Program-made: the position numbers and the translations under genes
Assembly: GCA_009760855.2 (NCBI GenBank)
Contig: WPIO01000201.1
Coordinates: 186,001-250,000, forward strand
Source: Cristatella mucedo
Lineage: Eukaryota; Bryozoa; Phylactolaemata; Cristatellidae
Length of the DNA stretch: 64,000 bases
Direction: 5' to 3'
Notes under the pieces: generated by a model
Database searches by the model: none
Seen by the model: the letters and a program-made list of their open reading frames with translations, nothing else
What the model was told of the DNA's origin: nothing
Shown here: positions 1 through 15,138 of the stretch, piece by piece
How positions within the stretch are numbered: the stretch's first letter is position 1
Layout of the letters: each line of letters opens with the position of its first letter

Positions 1-1562
1 ACATCACTAACTAGACATTAGGCATTTAGTTAGCAGGCAACATGCTCACAATGCAAGGCTTTGGTGACATGACATGATGGCCGAGGGTGACAATTATTAT
101 CTAAGAGCCAGTTGAATTCACGATCATGCTTGGCACATGTGATGCATGTATAGCCTATGGAGTAATCGCGATGCTTATCGGTAAAATAAGGCACCCTTAT
201 TCAGTCGCTATGCTTGTGGGACGGTGGAGGTAGGAAGAGCCATCAAGCCACTGTCAGCAAGACTGTCAAGCAGCATCTGTCGTCAAGCAGACCTACTCTA
301 CTACTTCTACCTTATGCTTTCCGATTACGAGCTGTCAGGCACCAACCATGTAGCCTGGCTTGTTCGTGGCTTTAAAGATTCAAGCATTTCACAATTGTCA
401 CTTTTCAGTTTGCTATATTTGCCAATTGCCATATTTGGTCATTTTTCTGTGTTTTTGTTCGTTTTCCTCAGACTCCAATTGTAAGCATCGTGTGAGTGGC
501 TAGGAACGTGGCTACTGCTGTGTATCTTCATGTCCATTAATCTGCTTATCATCCATGTGCACAGTATTATAGTGCGAACGATACTTAGCAACGTTTGCTA
601 TTTGGCGTCACAGCTTCTTATGCCCAAGATTATGTTCATGCAGGGTTTGACCACAGCTTGATCTCTGTCGGTGGAAAACGTGACAATAGCTTTGAGTGAC
701 GCTGAAGGAAACGTACTTGCTTTCACACCATAAAGCCTTCTGGGAAGGGTGTCACTACACGAAGTCTATGTGCCGGTTGTAGCACTAGCATGTGTATCTG
801 TATGCGTTCATGTGTAACGCGACCTAGTCTGCTCTTTCTGCCGCTCTGCTAGGCCAGAGCAGCTCCCTCTTGTTTGAATTTTGTGATTGTAGCGCCTGCT
901 CAGCGGCCTGTCTGAGCTGGTAACATCACTTAACTGCCCTTTTGAATCAGTGCTTCTATTGTTGTTGGCTTAGCTAATCCTGTCAATGGCTTTTCCTGTC
1001 GATCGATTGGAGTATATGGCCTCTCTGCCGAGATCGCTTCCCAGAGAGGAGTTCCCCTAGTGGATGCTATATCCTCATTGGAAGTTGGTGGTTCTCACTT
1101 ACTTTGAGGCCCTCGACTGCCACGTGCAAGCTTATTATTTTAGATGCTAGCCAAATCCATGACTAATCTTGGAATACCCCAACTTTGATGACAAAGCTTC
1201 TGAGGGTGGGACTGAGCGGCTGCTGCTTTACTGGTGGACACGTCCCACTAATCGGCGAATACGTAGTTTTATGTAACTTAGAAAAATATCTATGGACGAG
1301 AAAACGAAACCAACTTTCAAATTTTTTAGAACTATTTTCACTTTAAATAAGGCCGTCACAATAAAATTTAAATTAATAACTGTGAGATTGCATTTTGCAT
1401 ATGCAAAATGAACACGATCTCTTGCTGTTAGTTAGGCCTGGCTTGCGAATCAGCAGTTACTTACATTTGTGGACCATAACATGTATGTTGATGGTTCGAT
1501 AAACTGCTCAGTTTGTTTTACGACTAGATGAGTTGCTTCGCTGTCTAGAAACTCGTGCCAAC
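1..1562. other. Unassigned sequence, no gene recognised
   Basis: Mixed-composition DNA with only short open frames. The longest (224-484, plus) has no recognisable domain and a hydrophobic low-information C-terminus. I see no LINE, SINE or RNA motif here. Confidence 0.5.
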
Positions 1563-4540
<2,978 letters not shown>

Positions 4541-4544
4541 AGAA

Positions 4545-4930
4545 AACACCGACCATCGGAAACGCTTGCTTTACTCCTCCAAGAGCCAGACTGCAGCTGC
4601 AGCAAGACCATGTACGGTATTTGTCCTTAGCCATGAGCTGCCTGGGTATGGAGCAAGAATGTGAGTGGTATTCCTGGTTGCTCTTCCTGGCCTGCCCTTT
4701 CAATTCCTCATACTGCAGCACATACCAATCCCCCTGACATCAGGTTTATTGCACAGCGAGCAAGGTTTCCAAAGGCATGCTTTTTAATGGCTTTCAGCCC
4801 ACGACAGTCAGACAGAGTAGCAGCACGACCGTATATGGCATTTATCCTTAACCGAGCCTGGGGAGGAAGCAGGAGTGAGAGTGCTCCTTCTGGCCTATCC
4901 TTTCAGTTGCTCGTACACTAGCAATTACCG
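4545..4930 (+). repeat. Local tandem pair at the left edge of duplication 1
   Basis: Two diverged copies of a unit with a period near 225 bp (about 4545-4725 and 4755-4930). Shared landmarks are a purine-rich CAAGAG or GACAGAC stretch, a GTA(C/T)(A/G)TGG-type core, a TGGCCT(G/A)(T/C)CCTTTCA stretch and the following CTCRTAC. The single counterpart in the second duplication copy lies at 14455-14645. The local tandem event is therefore specific to this copy, or one unit was lost in the other. Confidence 0.6.
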
Positions 4931-5309
4931 ATCTCCTGATCAAAGGGGATCTTCTCGTTGGTCTGGGTAATTTTAATGGCAGACCGTATTTGCAGCTGCT
5001 CTCTCCCCCTTCTCTCTCTTTATCAGTTAATGCAGTGTGGAACCAGCCCTAGCTGCTGTTATTAGAACAAGGTGGGCGGCAGGGCACACCATGTGATTTT
5101 CTAGGCTATCGGGTGTCTGAAGTTCACATTGCAAGACTAAACGTGGCAAGAATCTGTTTTCGGGAAATGTCCCAGCCATCTTATCAAGTAAGAGGTTACA
5201 CGGAAAATAAAAAATAAAAAAGTACGTGCTCTGGAATGCTGGGAGAGTGTAAGAGATAGCAAAAGACAACATGCTTTGCTCGAGGCTTGAGTACGCACGT
5301 GAGTGCAAT

Positions 5310-5410
5310 ACACACGCACACACACAGACACAAACATGCACACACGTGTGCATGTGCACATGCATAAGCAGACACAAACACAAACACACACAAAGGCAAA
5401 CAGACACACA
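5310..5410. repeat. Imperfect CA-rich tract
   Basis: Interrupted CA/CACG/CAAA dinucleotide-type repeat. The matching position in copy b (about 15230-15270) has a shorter version, so the tract was present before the duplication and diverged afterwards. Confidence 0.85.
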
Positions 5411-5835
5411 CTTTCGAGAAAACATGCACGCTTTCGCGTTCCTATGCATAATAAGAAAGTGAGGACAATAGAGAATCGAAATGAAAAGAAAGAGATAGAG
5501 AGAGAGACGGAGGGCAGGGTGATAAGCAGACAACCGGTAAGGAAAAATGTAGGAAGGCGGCAATAAGAAGTGACGAGAGAGTGAGAAAGTGAAAAACGAG
5601 AGAGTGACAGAGAAGAATAAGAAGGTATGGGTTCCCAAACATAAAAAAGTATAGTATTGACAGGAATAGCAAAAAAATATCTAGACAGCGCTAACGAAAA
5701 CCATGATAGCAATCGGAACAGAGCCCTTATTTACAAAACGACACGTGTGGTGAGATGGAACCACATAGACCGGTAGAAGATACTGTAATACGTACATATC
5801 AATCTCAGACAGAGATACTGGGATTAAGAAAAAGT

Positions 5836-6081
<246 letters not shown>

Positions 6082-6204
6082 GAAACCAAGGTGCATGCTG
6101 AAAGTGCAAATGGCAAGGTGGTAGCCCTAGGACTACAGAATGGCACGTAAGCTGCAGCAAGGAAAGGATAGCTTAAAGATGCTAGTATAATTAAAATTAG
6201 ACAA

Positions 6205-6335
6205 TTCATTTGTACAGCACCATCGGAGAACTGAAATCTTGCTTATGGTGTCTCAAATATGCCACGGGTCTCGAGAACACGATCTTGGCCGTCAACTACG
6301 TTCGCATTGAATCTGGTCCGGACGAGCACTTTAAC
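6205..6335 (-). mobile_element. Degenerate SINE-B-like piece
   Basis: Read on the minus strand it has a weak version of the SINE-B body: a CTCGAG/CACGATCT box-B-like stretch, then a degraded GAGAACT...GGTG tail. Its counterpart at 16290-16420 in copy b is better preserved (GGTGCTTCACGGATG, CTCAAACCCACGATCTCGGCC). The insertion therefore predates the duplication. Confidence 0.5.
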
Positions 6336-6584
6336 CACTGGCCGTACCAGCACGACACTGAAAGTCAGTCCTCGCTTTTTCTAACTATACGTTCCACTAC
6401 AACACGAAAGCTGATCAACTGCTCGGCCGGGTGACATACCATACCACCAGTAGGCATTCTAGTGAAGGCAAGCGACTGGTGAAAAGCGGTTCGCCCTGCT
6501 GATGCAGAGGAACTAACTGCAAAATTGCCAAATTTAAAAGCACATGGTTGAGATACTTCAGCACCTGGCATGCATAGATATCAT

Positions 6585-6724
6585 GACTCGAGTGATCGCC
6601 TAGGAAATTGCTTGGGCACTCAGACTTGACTGGGAAGGGAGGCCTCTTCCATTGGCTGCACGACTCCCCACTGCAATAAGAGCAGTGTGCATAACCGAGT
6701 GGATACTTTGCACGACCCTAAATA
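6585..6724. other. Highly conserved 140-bp core of duplication 1 (copy a)
   Basis: Over 140 bp this segment differs from 16680-16819 at only three positions (T/G, T/C, T/A in this order), about 98% identity, with no indel. Sequence on either side is clearly more diverged. Local features include a GGAAG...CTTCC stem around a GGAGGCCT core and, in this copy only, a CACTGC/GCAGTG hairpin. I compared it mentally with U1, U2, U4, U5, U6, 5S, 7SL and tRNA and found no match. The one open frame through it has no ATG start. Function unknown; regulatory element or non-coding RNA are the leading ideas. Confidence 0.7.
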
Positions 6725-6907
6725 CAGTTTCCGTTAGAGCCAATAGAAAAATTATCTACAAATTAGTTAATGCTGATCATGTGCCAATTCGTGTGGCAGT
6801 GCCTGTACGAAGCAAAAATCCCGTAGTTTGGTTACGTTTGTGAGCCCATGCACAAGGCAATCACGTGGTAATTTGAGAGGGAAGAGAGAACCAGGTTGAC
6901 TTGGTAA

Positions 6908-7073
6908 GACGTGATGGTGAGCTAGGTAAGACGGTTGCTCATTACGACCTTGGTTGCGAGGTCCTGGGTTCGAATCCCGTGGAGGGCAAACATTTTTGCT
7001 GCCGCAAGCAGCTGTGATAGCTGTAAAAGCTCTTCCATCGCTTTACGAAGGAGGCTGTTAAATCAGCTAGCAT
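6908..7073 (+). mobile_element. SINE-A (tRNA-derived), copy 1
   Basis: tRNA-like head with an A-box-like TGGTGAGCTAGG and a perfect B box GGTTCGAATCC near 6970. It is followed by the family body: GCAAGCAGCTGTGATAGC, then AAGCTCTTCC, then GAGGCTGTTAAATCAGC. The element is absent from the homologous site in duplication copy b (near 17020), so it inserted after the duplication. No anticodon loop or tRNA 3' stem is kept, so it is not a tRNA gene. Confidence 0.9.
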
Positions 7074-7074
7074 A

Positions 7075-7525
7075 ATTTTGCTCCCTCACTAGGCTAGGCA
7101 TCTTACCACATGTTTTTCGATTGAATTTTTTACTTAGACCTTATAAAAATCTCAAGTCTTTCGAAAGCCATACCATTTTTAGTTTTTCCTTTTCGGGGGC
7201 TAGCAACTCACTCCGGAATCACTTTACGCAATTTCCTACTTCCACCAAATTTAAAAAGAAATTAAAACTCATCTATTTATGATAGCCTCTAATGGATCCC
7301 GTGAATTGTCATATGCGTGCTTATATCTGCTGACAGTGGGCATGCTGCAACTAAATACTTACATGCTGACCGTGTGCATGTCACCCCTAACCATGTTATT
7401 CCTGTTTTGTATTGACCATGCTACGAATAACCATTCAGTCGTGCTTCCTTTACAGAAAATGTAAAGTGCCTAGACGAAAATAGATTTCTCCGAGTGCCCC
7501 ACCTAAGATGAATGATTATTAGCAT
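7075..7525 (+). mobile_element. LINE family A, 3' fragment (inside duplication 1a)
   Basis: Aligns with the terminal part of the family consensus seen at 30490-31151: the CATCxTACCAC and TTTCG stretches, then ATGCTGACCGTGTGCATGTC, then AAATGTAAAGTGCC at the decayed terminal hairpin. It shares with 17040-17490 a private GCAACTCAC in place of the usual GGAACTCCC, so both descend from one ancestral insertion duplicated with the block. Non-functional. Confidence 0.85.
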
Positions 7526-7529
7526 AATA

Positions 7530-8445
7530 GTATAGGGTCTTCATTAGAGCACTCTTTTACAAAATGTATTTAAATTAGCGACTTCGTACACAAAAAACTT
7601 AAGACTTACTAAAGGACCGTCACATTTTGAGACTCAACATCTTATTTAGTCGGAGGTAACTTCTTTGGTGCGAATATTTGCAGTTTTTTCAACAATCATG
7701 GAGGTTAACGTATTGACAAATCTGTTATTACTCTCAGGTGTGAGACCTCTTGAGTTGGCAAGAAATAATTAATTCTCTTGTGAACTTGTTTTGGGTGTGG
7801 CTAGTGATACTTCATTTTTAAGTGAATTAGATGCCCTGGTTTCTAAGGTTCTTGATGTTGACAAAGGAATTCCTTGAAATTTACTATATCTTCATCGGTA
7901 CCAGACTTGTCAAAGCAGCTTTCAACCCTTTGCTTGACACTGCCTAGCTTTGAAGTTGTTTTGTAAATCAAAAGGAATCTTTGTTATACTATAGACTTCC
8001 ATAAACTAAGGGAGCACAATGATTTAGGGAATTTTCAAATTTTGAGTTTACTGCGTCACGGCGATATTAAGTCTGCCGGCAGCGGCTGGGTGCAGTTCAA
8101 GAAGATCTTCATCGTGAATAAACTTCAAGCGTTGACATACTGCTTTTTTAGAGAGCAGGCCGAATAGTGGAGGAGTCGCAAGCATTGTAAGCAGATCACT
8201 TGGTTGAGCAGACGAATGTAAAGCTGATTGAACAACACGAAGGAAATGCTATTGTAAACCATTAACTCTGGATGGGCCAGCTATTGCATAATGGCTCGCT
8301 GGCAGTTTTGTATCGGTACAGCAATAAAAGCATTGCATTTGCATCCTGTGACCGTTAAACTCTGCCTGCACTAATTGTGTGTCTCGTCCGGTCTATCTCG
8401 AACAGCCGACTTCGATTTTTGAACCCTAAGCCGTAGGATATAAGC
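7530..8445. other. Unassigned sequence
   Basis: No gene or known repeat recognised. Frames are short and broken on both strands. Confidence 0.4.
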
Positions 8446-8447
8446 AC

Positions 8448-9560
8448 TGCAATAATAATAATGATAACAATGCACTTGATAAATCGCCCTCAGAGAACTC
8501 AAACTTTTTCTAGGATCTTTATATTTGCTGCAAAGGGAAATGCAATTGAATGTTGAGTAATATCATGGCTGATACACAAAAACCATGAAAACATGGTTAG
8601 GGGTGACATGCACAGGGTCAGCATGTAAATGTCGTTAGTGGCAGCATGCACAGTGTCAGCACGCATAAGCACATCAAGGACAAATCACAGGGAGTTACTA
8701 AATACTGTCCTAAATAGGCGTGTTTGTAAGTTCTTTATAAATGTGGTCGTCCGGGGATGTTCTGCCGCAAGTCAGGAGGGTGTTCCAGGCTGTGGGAGCA
8801 TACGAACCAAATGCACGGTCTCCAAAGGATTTGAGGTTTGTACGAGGAATAGGTATACTGCTGGATTCTTAAAAGCAGGTGGTACAATGCTTGGCCTGGT
8901 GGGGGAGTAGATATGAGAGATAGGCTGGTGCCAAAGAATGAAGAGACATAAAAGTAAGCGAAAAAACCTTGAAGTCAATCCGTTTCTTGATTGGTAGCTA
9001 GTGCAGGTCGGCGAGAAGTGATGTGACGTGGCAACTGTGACGCTTGTGACTGACAAGCCTAGCTGCAGAGTTTCGCACCTGCTGCAATCGCCTGATCGTA
9101 CATGACGGTAGGCAGTTAAACAGTGAGTTGCAGAAGTTGAGACGGGATGTCACGAATGCATGGACTAACTTGGACGGGGTATCCGTATCTAAAGTAGCCC
9201 AAATTTTTGCAATGTTGTGCAGCCGAAAGTAGGCAGATTTTACTGTGGAGCTGATGTGGTTGTCTGACAAGAGGTCACTTTGGAAAATGACACCCAGATT
9301 TCGAGGTGATTCAAAAGGAGATATGCTGGCAGTTCAACAGGAGATATGCTGGCATAGCCAATTTTGAGCGTCAGCCCTCCAATTTTCTGAATGACACTGG
9401 GTTTGCCCATAACTAGTAAATTAGTTTTATCATCGTTTAATTTTAGAAAATTTGCTGCCATCCATGTGCAGATGTCATCAATACGTGCAGCAAGTGAGTT
9501 GAGAGAATTTGAGGTGCTCGGTGGCTGGGACGGATCAAAGCAGTTGTGGGTTTTAGCCCT
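8448..9560 (-). mobile_element. LINE family A, 5'-truncated, minus strand
   Basis: Starts at the plus-left end with the reverse-complemented (ATT)n tail and terminal hairpin (GATAAATCGCCCTCAGAG). Minus-strand frames then encode the C-terminal RT region: FVTSRLNFCNSLFNCLP, then RRLQQVRNSAARLV, a LLADLH motif and a TNLLVMGKPS segment just after where the YxDD motif should lie. The copy is frameshifted and truncated before the catalytic YxDD. Dead element. Confidence 0.93.
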
Positions 9561-10914
9561 TCAGTAGCGTTCTCGCACTTCACCACCCATCAGATTATGA
9601 GCATAAATGCTGCAGTAGGCTGCATCGCATCCAGCTGAATTTAAGCTCAAAGTGGTTTTGCTGCAAAGTGAAGGAATTAGTTAAGCCTTATAATGTCTGC
9701 AGTTTTGTAATCTACAACTTTATCAATGCAAAGGAAGTGGCTGCTTGAAGGCACTTCTGATTTGTAATCTGATCGTCGCTTGGTTATCTTGGCCAAGCTG
9801 CACACCAATGCATGTCATTTTATGACTACGGTTGGAAAGGAATCACTAATGTGATCTGATCAAGGCCAAAAAACAGATAAAAAAACGACTGTCAGTGTCA
9901 GAATGGGCAGTGTGGACGTGCTTTAAGCCCTTCCCCATGCACACTGCCCAGATGCACCCCTCTACTGGTTTTGCTTCTGCCTTATTCCCTGTCATACTGT
10001 TAACAACCCATGCCAACTGTAGGCTGTCAGAAATCTGACAATCGACCTAGCTGCCTAAGTGTTAAGTTGTTTGAAAGCAGCAAACAGCCTCGGCTTGCAC
10101 AGCAGTCTCGGCATTAGCATTTTTATGCCTGTGCTGTATTTGGCCACGGCTGAGCTGACCACCCGGCCTGACGGTGACGCCTGCATCTATATCCTTGCCA
10201 GCAATGACTACTAGCCCCCTTCATCCTTTGTGACAGCTCAGTCATTTATATCATTACCACTTCAGGGACCGTGAACGCTGTAAGTTGTCTTCCCTTCTTA
10301 GCTGCTCGGTCCTTGGAATTACTCCACGGCTGCAGTACGTACTGACATTGTGAAGTTGTTTCAATTTTTGCACTTTTAAACCTGCTTCCGGAGATAGGGC
10401 GAGTGCATTTGTTAGCGCATCAGGCTAGACGTTTTTGACTCCGTTTTATTCATGTTCGGTAGATAGCAAGGGGTTACTGGATCTAAATAGGTATGCACCT
10501 GATATATATTTTTGTATGGAGCTTCCACGTGAAGGCAGAATGCTGTTAAGGTCTGCTGATTCCGATCATACGATATATTTCTATAGCAGCAGTAGAGCCT
10601 CAACGGCTATCACTAGCGACTGCTGAACCAATCAAGCGCACGATTTGTGTCATGAGATGCATGCCCCTCACCGCTATAGTACGACCCAGTGGGTAGTATT
10701 TGTTGTGCTCAAAGATGGGCATACATTTTGAATGTGCCTGGCCACACATACCGACATCATTGCAGGTCTCATTGTTTTCATCGGCTCGATGTGGTAGATT
10801 TGCTCTTGTTATACTATGATCTATTTGATATTAAAAATTAATGATCTTTAGTCACTGTCGAGCATGAACATACTTTTTGTGTATACATGTATTGTAGGCT
10901 ACTAGGCTACAAGT
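9561..10914. other. Unassigned sequence with one perfect hairpin
   Basis: No gene recognised. A 10-bp perfect inverted repeat (GGGCAGTGTG at 9905-9914, CACACTGCCC at 9940-9949) encloses a 25-nt loop. Nothing downstream resembles a miRNA or terminator context strongly enough to name it. Confidence 0.4.
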
Positions 10915-12081
10915 ATTGTAGCCTTGGTCGGGTTATTTTCACGGTTTTTACTTTCCTCTTGCCAACGTGATTGCCAAGCACAATCTAAGCTTTCACTTTT
11001 TTACGGATGACACTCAGTTGTACCTTTGTTTGATCCCTCGCAGCCTGCAAGTACATTGAATTCTTTCAACATCCTTGCTGCATGTATTAATGACATCCGC
11101 ACGTGGGTGGCAGCAGATTTTCGTATTTTGAGTGATGGTAAAACTAACTTACTAGGTATGGGCAAACCAAGTGTGATACCGTAATTGGAAAGGCTAACGC
11201 TCAAAATTGTTTTCCTCAGCATATCTCTAGTTTAATCTGCACGAAATCTAGGTGTCGTGCTCTAATGTGACCTTTCGCTAGACGACCACATCGGCTCCAC
11301 AATCAAATCTGCCTACTTTCAGCTGCATAATATTTCTAAAATTTGGGCTTATCTAGACAGAGATGGCACATCTAAGTTGGCCCATGCATTTGTGACATCC
11401 GATTTCGACTTTTGTAACTCACTGTTTGCTGGTCTACCGGCATATGCAATCAGGTACCTACAGCTGGTTCGACAGTGTGCCGTTAGGCTTGTCTGTCGTG
11501 ATCGTCGCAGGTGCCACATTATACTGCTTCTCGCCGACCTGCACGGGGAACCAGCCAAGCAACGGGTCCACTTCAAGGTTTTGTCACCTACTTTTAGGTC
11601 CCTTCATTCTTTTGACCTATCAGATCTACTCCCGTACCAGGCCAGGCATCGTACCACCCGCTTTTCGGAATCGAACTGTTTACCAATACCTCGTCCAAAC
11701 CTCAGATTCCTTGGAGATCGCCCATTTAGTTCGTATACTCCTGAAGCAGGGAACGCACTCCCGACTTACGTCACGATATCCCCTGACTTGACCACTTTGC
11801 AAAGAAATTAATAAGGCATCTATTGATGACAGCATTTAGTGGGTCTCCGTGATTTGTCCTTTATGCGCTTAAGCATGCTGACAATGCTGCATGCTGCCAC
11901 TCACTACACATGGATGCTGACCCGGTGCATGCACCCCTAACCAGGTTATTCATACTGTTTGTCAATCATGATGCCACTCATTATTCGATTGTGTTTCCTT
12001 TGCAGCAAATGTAAAGCACCTAGAAGAGATTGAGTTCTCTGAGGTGCTTCAATAAGTGTATTATTATTATTATTATTACTT
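10915..12081 (+). mobile_element. LINE family A, RT 3' half, plus strand
   Basis: Encodes, with frameshifts, an RT palm segment LANVIAKHNLSFHFF followed by TDDTQLYLCL. The two catalytic aspartates of the YxDD box are kept, although Tyr-Ala is replaced by Phe-Thr. Downstream come the SDFDFCNSLFAGLP, LVCRDRRRCHI and RPNLRFLGDRPF segments. The 3' end has the terminal hairpin (AAAGCACC...GGTGCTT) and (ATT)n at about 12059-12079. The 5' end is truncated and several stops interrupt the frame. Confidence 0.94.
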
Positions 12082-12808
12082 TCTCGTCTACATTGAGGCA
12101 CACTGTCTGGTATAAGTGGCAATCCAAGCCTATATGTGTCACGAGTTTACTGCATGATGAAAGTGGGGCCAAGAGCACAGAGACTCCTTCCCAACTACTA
12201 CCACTGGCTGGTTGCTGCGATTGGTTCTTGCATTGCTAATAATATACTTGCTCATGTTTCTTCTACCCAAAAATAATTCCCGCTGATTTCATTCTTCGCA
12301 TACCCAGGCGTTTTTTACTTACACATGTAGAAACGAGCCATGTAAATGTAAGCAGTGGCCACACTTGCTTTTCTGTGGTCCGGTTGAAACCACACTCAAC
12401 ATGTTCACCACCATACGGTATTGGTACCAATCATTGTTATACAAGTTTTCCGTCTACCTTTTGTGCTTCGTTAGCATCGCACTTTGGAATGTGTGCACTT
12501 TGCTGAGGAATTTACCAATTGGGGTCTGAATAGTTAGCCTATACCTATTGTGTAACATAACGATTCTGGCATATTGCAGTTCTATTAGATAGGAAATAGA
12601 CTGGCAAATAATCCTGATTTTGGGCATGCAAGTCTGAACCAGCTCAGAAACAAGCTCCCGACTATCAAGCTCTCAATTGAGAGTTTTTCATGTGCAGTTT
12701 CTGTTAGCAGTAGGTACACCTAGTGGCCAAATAATTTGAGGGATGCGGCAGCCACCAACTTGTCTGAGTTTCGCATGACAGCACATTAAGGGTACTCAAA
12801 CCCATGAA
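12082..12808. other. Unassigned sequence
   Basis: No gene or known repeat seen between a LINE tail and a SINE-B. Confidence 0.4.
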
Positions 12809-12810
12809 TT

Positions 12811-12962
12811 CTGCCGCGCTGGTTTGGTCTAGTGGTTTAGGTGCTCGCCCGACCAAAGTCTGGCTGAGGTCGTGGGCTTGAGCCCCGAGGCATATGTGAA
12901 GTGCCTGAATAGAGATTAAGTTCTCTTGGGGCGCTATACAAATGAATTATATTTATTTAATT
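12811..12962 (+). mobile_element. SINE-B (tRNA-derived with LINE-A-like tail), best copy
   Basis: Head with a perfect pol III A box TGGTCTAGTGG (12825-12835) and a B box GGCTTGAGCCC (12875-12885), resembling a Glu/Gly-type tRNA. The tail AAGTGCCTGAATAGAGATTA continues as AGTTCTCTTGGGGCGCTAT and matches the terminal hairpin of LINE family A almost base for base. It ends in AT-rich repeats (ATTTATTTAAT). The A box shows the transcription direction is plus. Not a functional tRNA gene. Confidence 0.93.
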
Positions 12963-14454
12963 CTGAACATGGTTACAACAGGTTTTTGTATATTTCGTCT
13001 ACCTTGCTTGACGTAATAAATGTGCTGCACTTAGTCGTTGCTCTCATTTGAATAAATAAGGGCATGTCAGGCTTGTTATTAATTGCCATCACAGTTAACA
13101 AAAGATCATTCTATCATACGGCTTTCACTTGCAATTAGAATTAACTGCAAGTGTTAATTGTGAGAATCTGTGATTAATCAGGCAAGCAGGCAGGTCATCC
13201 TCTATTAATAAGTCCCTAAAGAAGTCAGTACTAATTTACTGCTCTGGCAACAGTTCTGAGGTTGTGATGCTAGCACTGTTAGACCTCTGCAGAAATAAAC
13301 ACTATTCAAATGTAGCTGCATTTTCAATTGACCCGTAGTGATTAGTTCAACACTGGCATGTCCGCAAAGCATTTTTAAAATGTTTTTTTTTTCTGGCTGT
13401 GTAAAATCACAATGAAGTGGCTATTTTACTCTACCAGTCTCCAGTATCACCAATCACAGAAGTCACATCCATCAAACGTTTACATTCGTCATTTTTGATG
13501 GCTGTTAAAACAACACCGTATTTGTGATAAGAAGACTAAGGGTACAGGAACCAATGGCACTTCATTACTCTTTCTTACCATTATGATCGATGAACGCCGA
13601 TAGGGATTATGCTGATCACCACCACATCTAATAATAATAATAACAATAATAAAAGTAGCACTTGATAAAGTGGCAATAATTTTTTATATTCCTTTGGATG
13701 GTTCATATAATGAGACTGCTGGGGTTGCATTGATTTTAGGGGCTCATTGTGACCATTTCTAGCAACCGAAATGGAGCGTCGCACCATGTGAATACATGTA
13801 GGCGTACTTAGGATGATGTATATGTACAGAAAATTTGATATTGATCATTTTCCGTGCGTCCATCCACCTTTTATAAATTTGCCATTACTAGATAAAAACC
13901 TATGATTTCAATAGGACTAAATTGAGATCCTTTGATGATCACACTTGCCAGTTAAATTCAACAAAAGCCAGGAGTTTGTTCTAGGTAGTATGCTACCAGC
14001 AATGAACTTGCATCGTGCCATCCATTGTGGTTGATCAACTATTTCAGGTTGGCTTCAGTGCAAGAGAGTCTTCGATTTGTGTAGGTGTTCTTGTCGATGT
14101 TCTCACAACTTTCTTATTTCGTGTAACCCTTTAGGACAATCAGATGCTAACTTATGCTGGTGCAGCCCACCAACGGGTAAGAAACAAAGGAGGAGGAGCA
14201 AAGAAACGACTTTGCTGATGGTAATCTGCTAGTGCTTCATAGATAGATAGCAGGCGGCAGCCAATGGGAAATTGCTGGTGTACTTGGGATGTATGCAAGA
14301 TATACTGTGACATGCCTAGTGTCAAGATGCATAATTACATAAATAATGAATCGCAGTTACCCATTAAATGCTGTCAAAACAGGCGTATGCTTGGCTTCTT
14401 TATAAATGTCATTTCGGAGGATTTCGTGATGTCAGCCGTGAATTGGTTCCAAGT
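12963..14454. other. Unassigned sequence with a small inverted repeat
   Basis: No gene recognised. At about 13078-13178 an imperfect terminal inverted repeat (ATTAAT...CACAGTTAACA facing TGTTAATTGTGA...ATTAAT) encloses an inner 8-bp perfect stem CACTTGCA/TGCAAGTG (13126-13153), as in a very short MITE-like or foldback sequence. A decayed (ATT)n-like LINE tail lies at 13628-13675. Confidence 0.4.
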
Positions 14455-14969
14455 TTTCGTAAGCAAGGTTTCCAAAGGCAAGCGTTATAATGGCTTACAA
14501 CCTCCAAGAGTGAGACAGAGCTGCTGCACCACCATATATGGTATTTTTGTTCAGCAATGTGCTGCCTGGTTAGGGAGTCGGAGTGAGAAGGCTCTTCCTG
14601 GTGGCTCATCCTGGCCTGCCCTTTCAGTCGCTCATACACTAGCAATTACCGAATTCCTGAGCAAAGGTGATCCTCTCGATAGCCTGGGTAATTACCAAGC
14701 AAAGCTAAGCTAATCTCGAGGAAATGCGGGCATGAAGTGCAGACTGTATTCACCACAGCTTTCGCTCTCTCCCGTTCTCTCTCTCTCTCTTCCCATCCAT
14801 AAATACAGTGTGAAACTAGCCCTAGGCTGCAAGTAATTAGAAGGAGGTAGAGGGCATTACACAACCTGTGATTTTTTAGAATATTATGTGTCTGCAGGTC
14901 CCATTGCAAAAATAAATGTGGCAAAAATCTTTTTTTTCGGGATTTCCCTTCCATCATATTAGGAAAGAT

Positions 14970-15138
14970 GTGAGCTGTAATGGCTCACTAGGTAAGGCGG
15001 TTGCTTAGCGCGACCTCGGCTCCAAGGTCGTGGGTTCGAATCCTGCTATGGGCGATCCCTTATCGCCACTGCAAGCGGTGGTGATAGCCATAAAGGCTCT
15101 TCTGTCGCTATAAAAAACAGGCTTTTAAATAAGCTAGT
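14970..15138 (+). mobile_element. SINE-A, copy 2
   Basis: A box TGGCTCACTAGG (14981-14992) and perfect B box GGTTCGAATCC (15033-15043). The body has the hairpin region ATCGCC...GGTGGTGATAGCC and then AAAGGCTCTTCTGTCGCTAT. The site is empty in duplication copy a near 5195, so this is a post-duplication insertion. A clean target-site duplication was not identified. Confidence 0.93.

Noticed and set aside
6585-6724. U1 or other spliceosomal snRNA
   Set aside because: No Sm site, no U1 5' end or U2/U4/U5/U6 signature; only short chance similarities.
10395-10460. tRNA-Met-like stretch (TTAGCGCATCAGGCT)
   Set aside because: Only the D-arm-like part matches; there is no B box with proper spacing and no stem pairing.
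12815-12890. tRNA-Glu-like gene
   Set aside because: The head is tRNA-like, but it is fused to a LINE-type tail and repeated in several degraded copies. It is a SINE.
14981-15060. tRNA gene, because of perfect A and B boxes
   Set aside because: No acceptor stem pairing or anticodon loop, and the same head recurs with a fixed 3' body in six places. It is a SINE.
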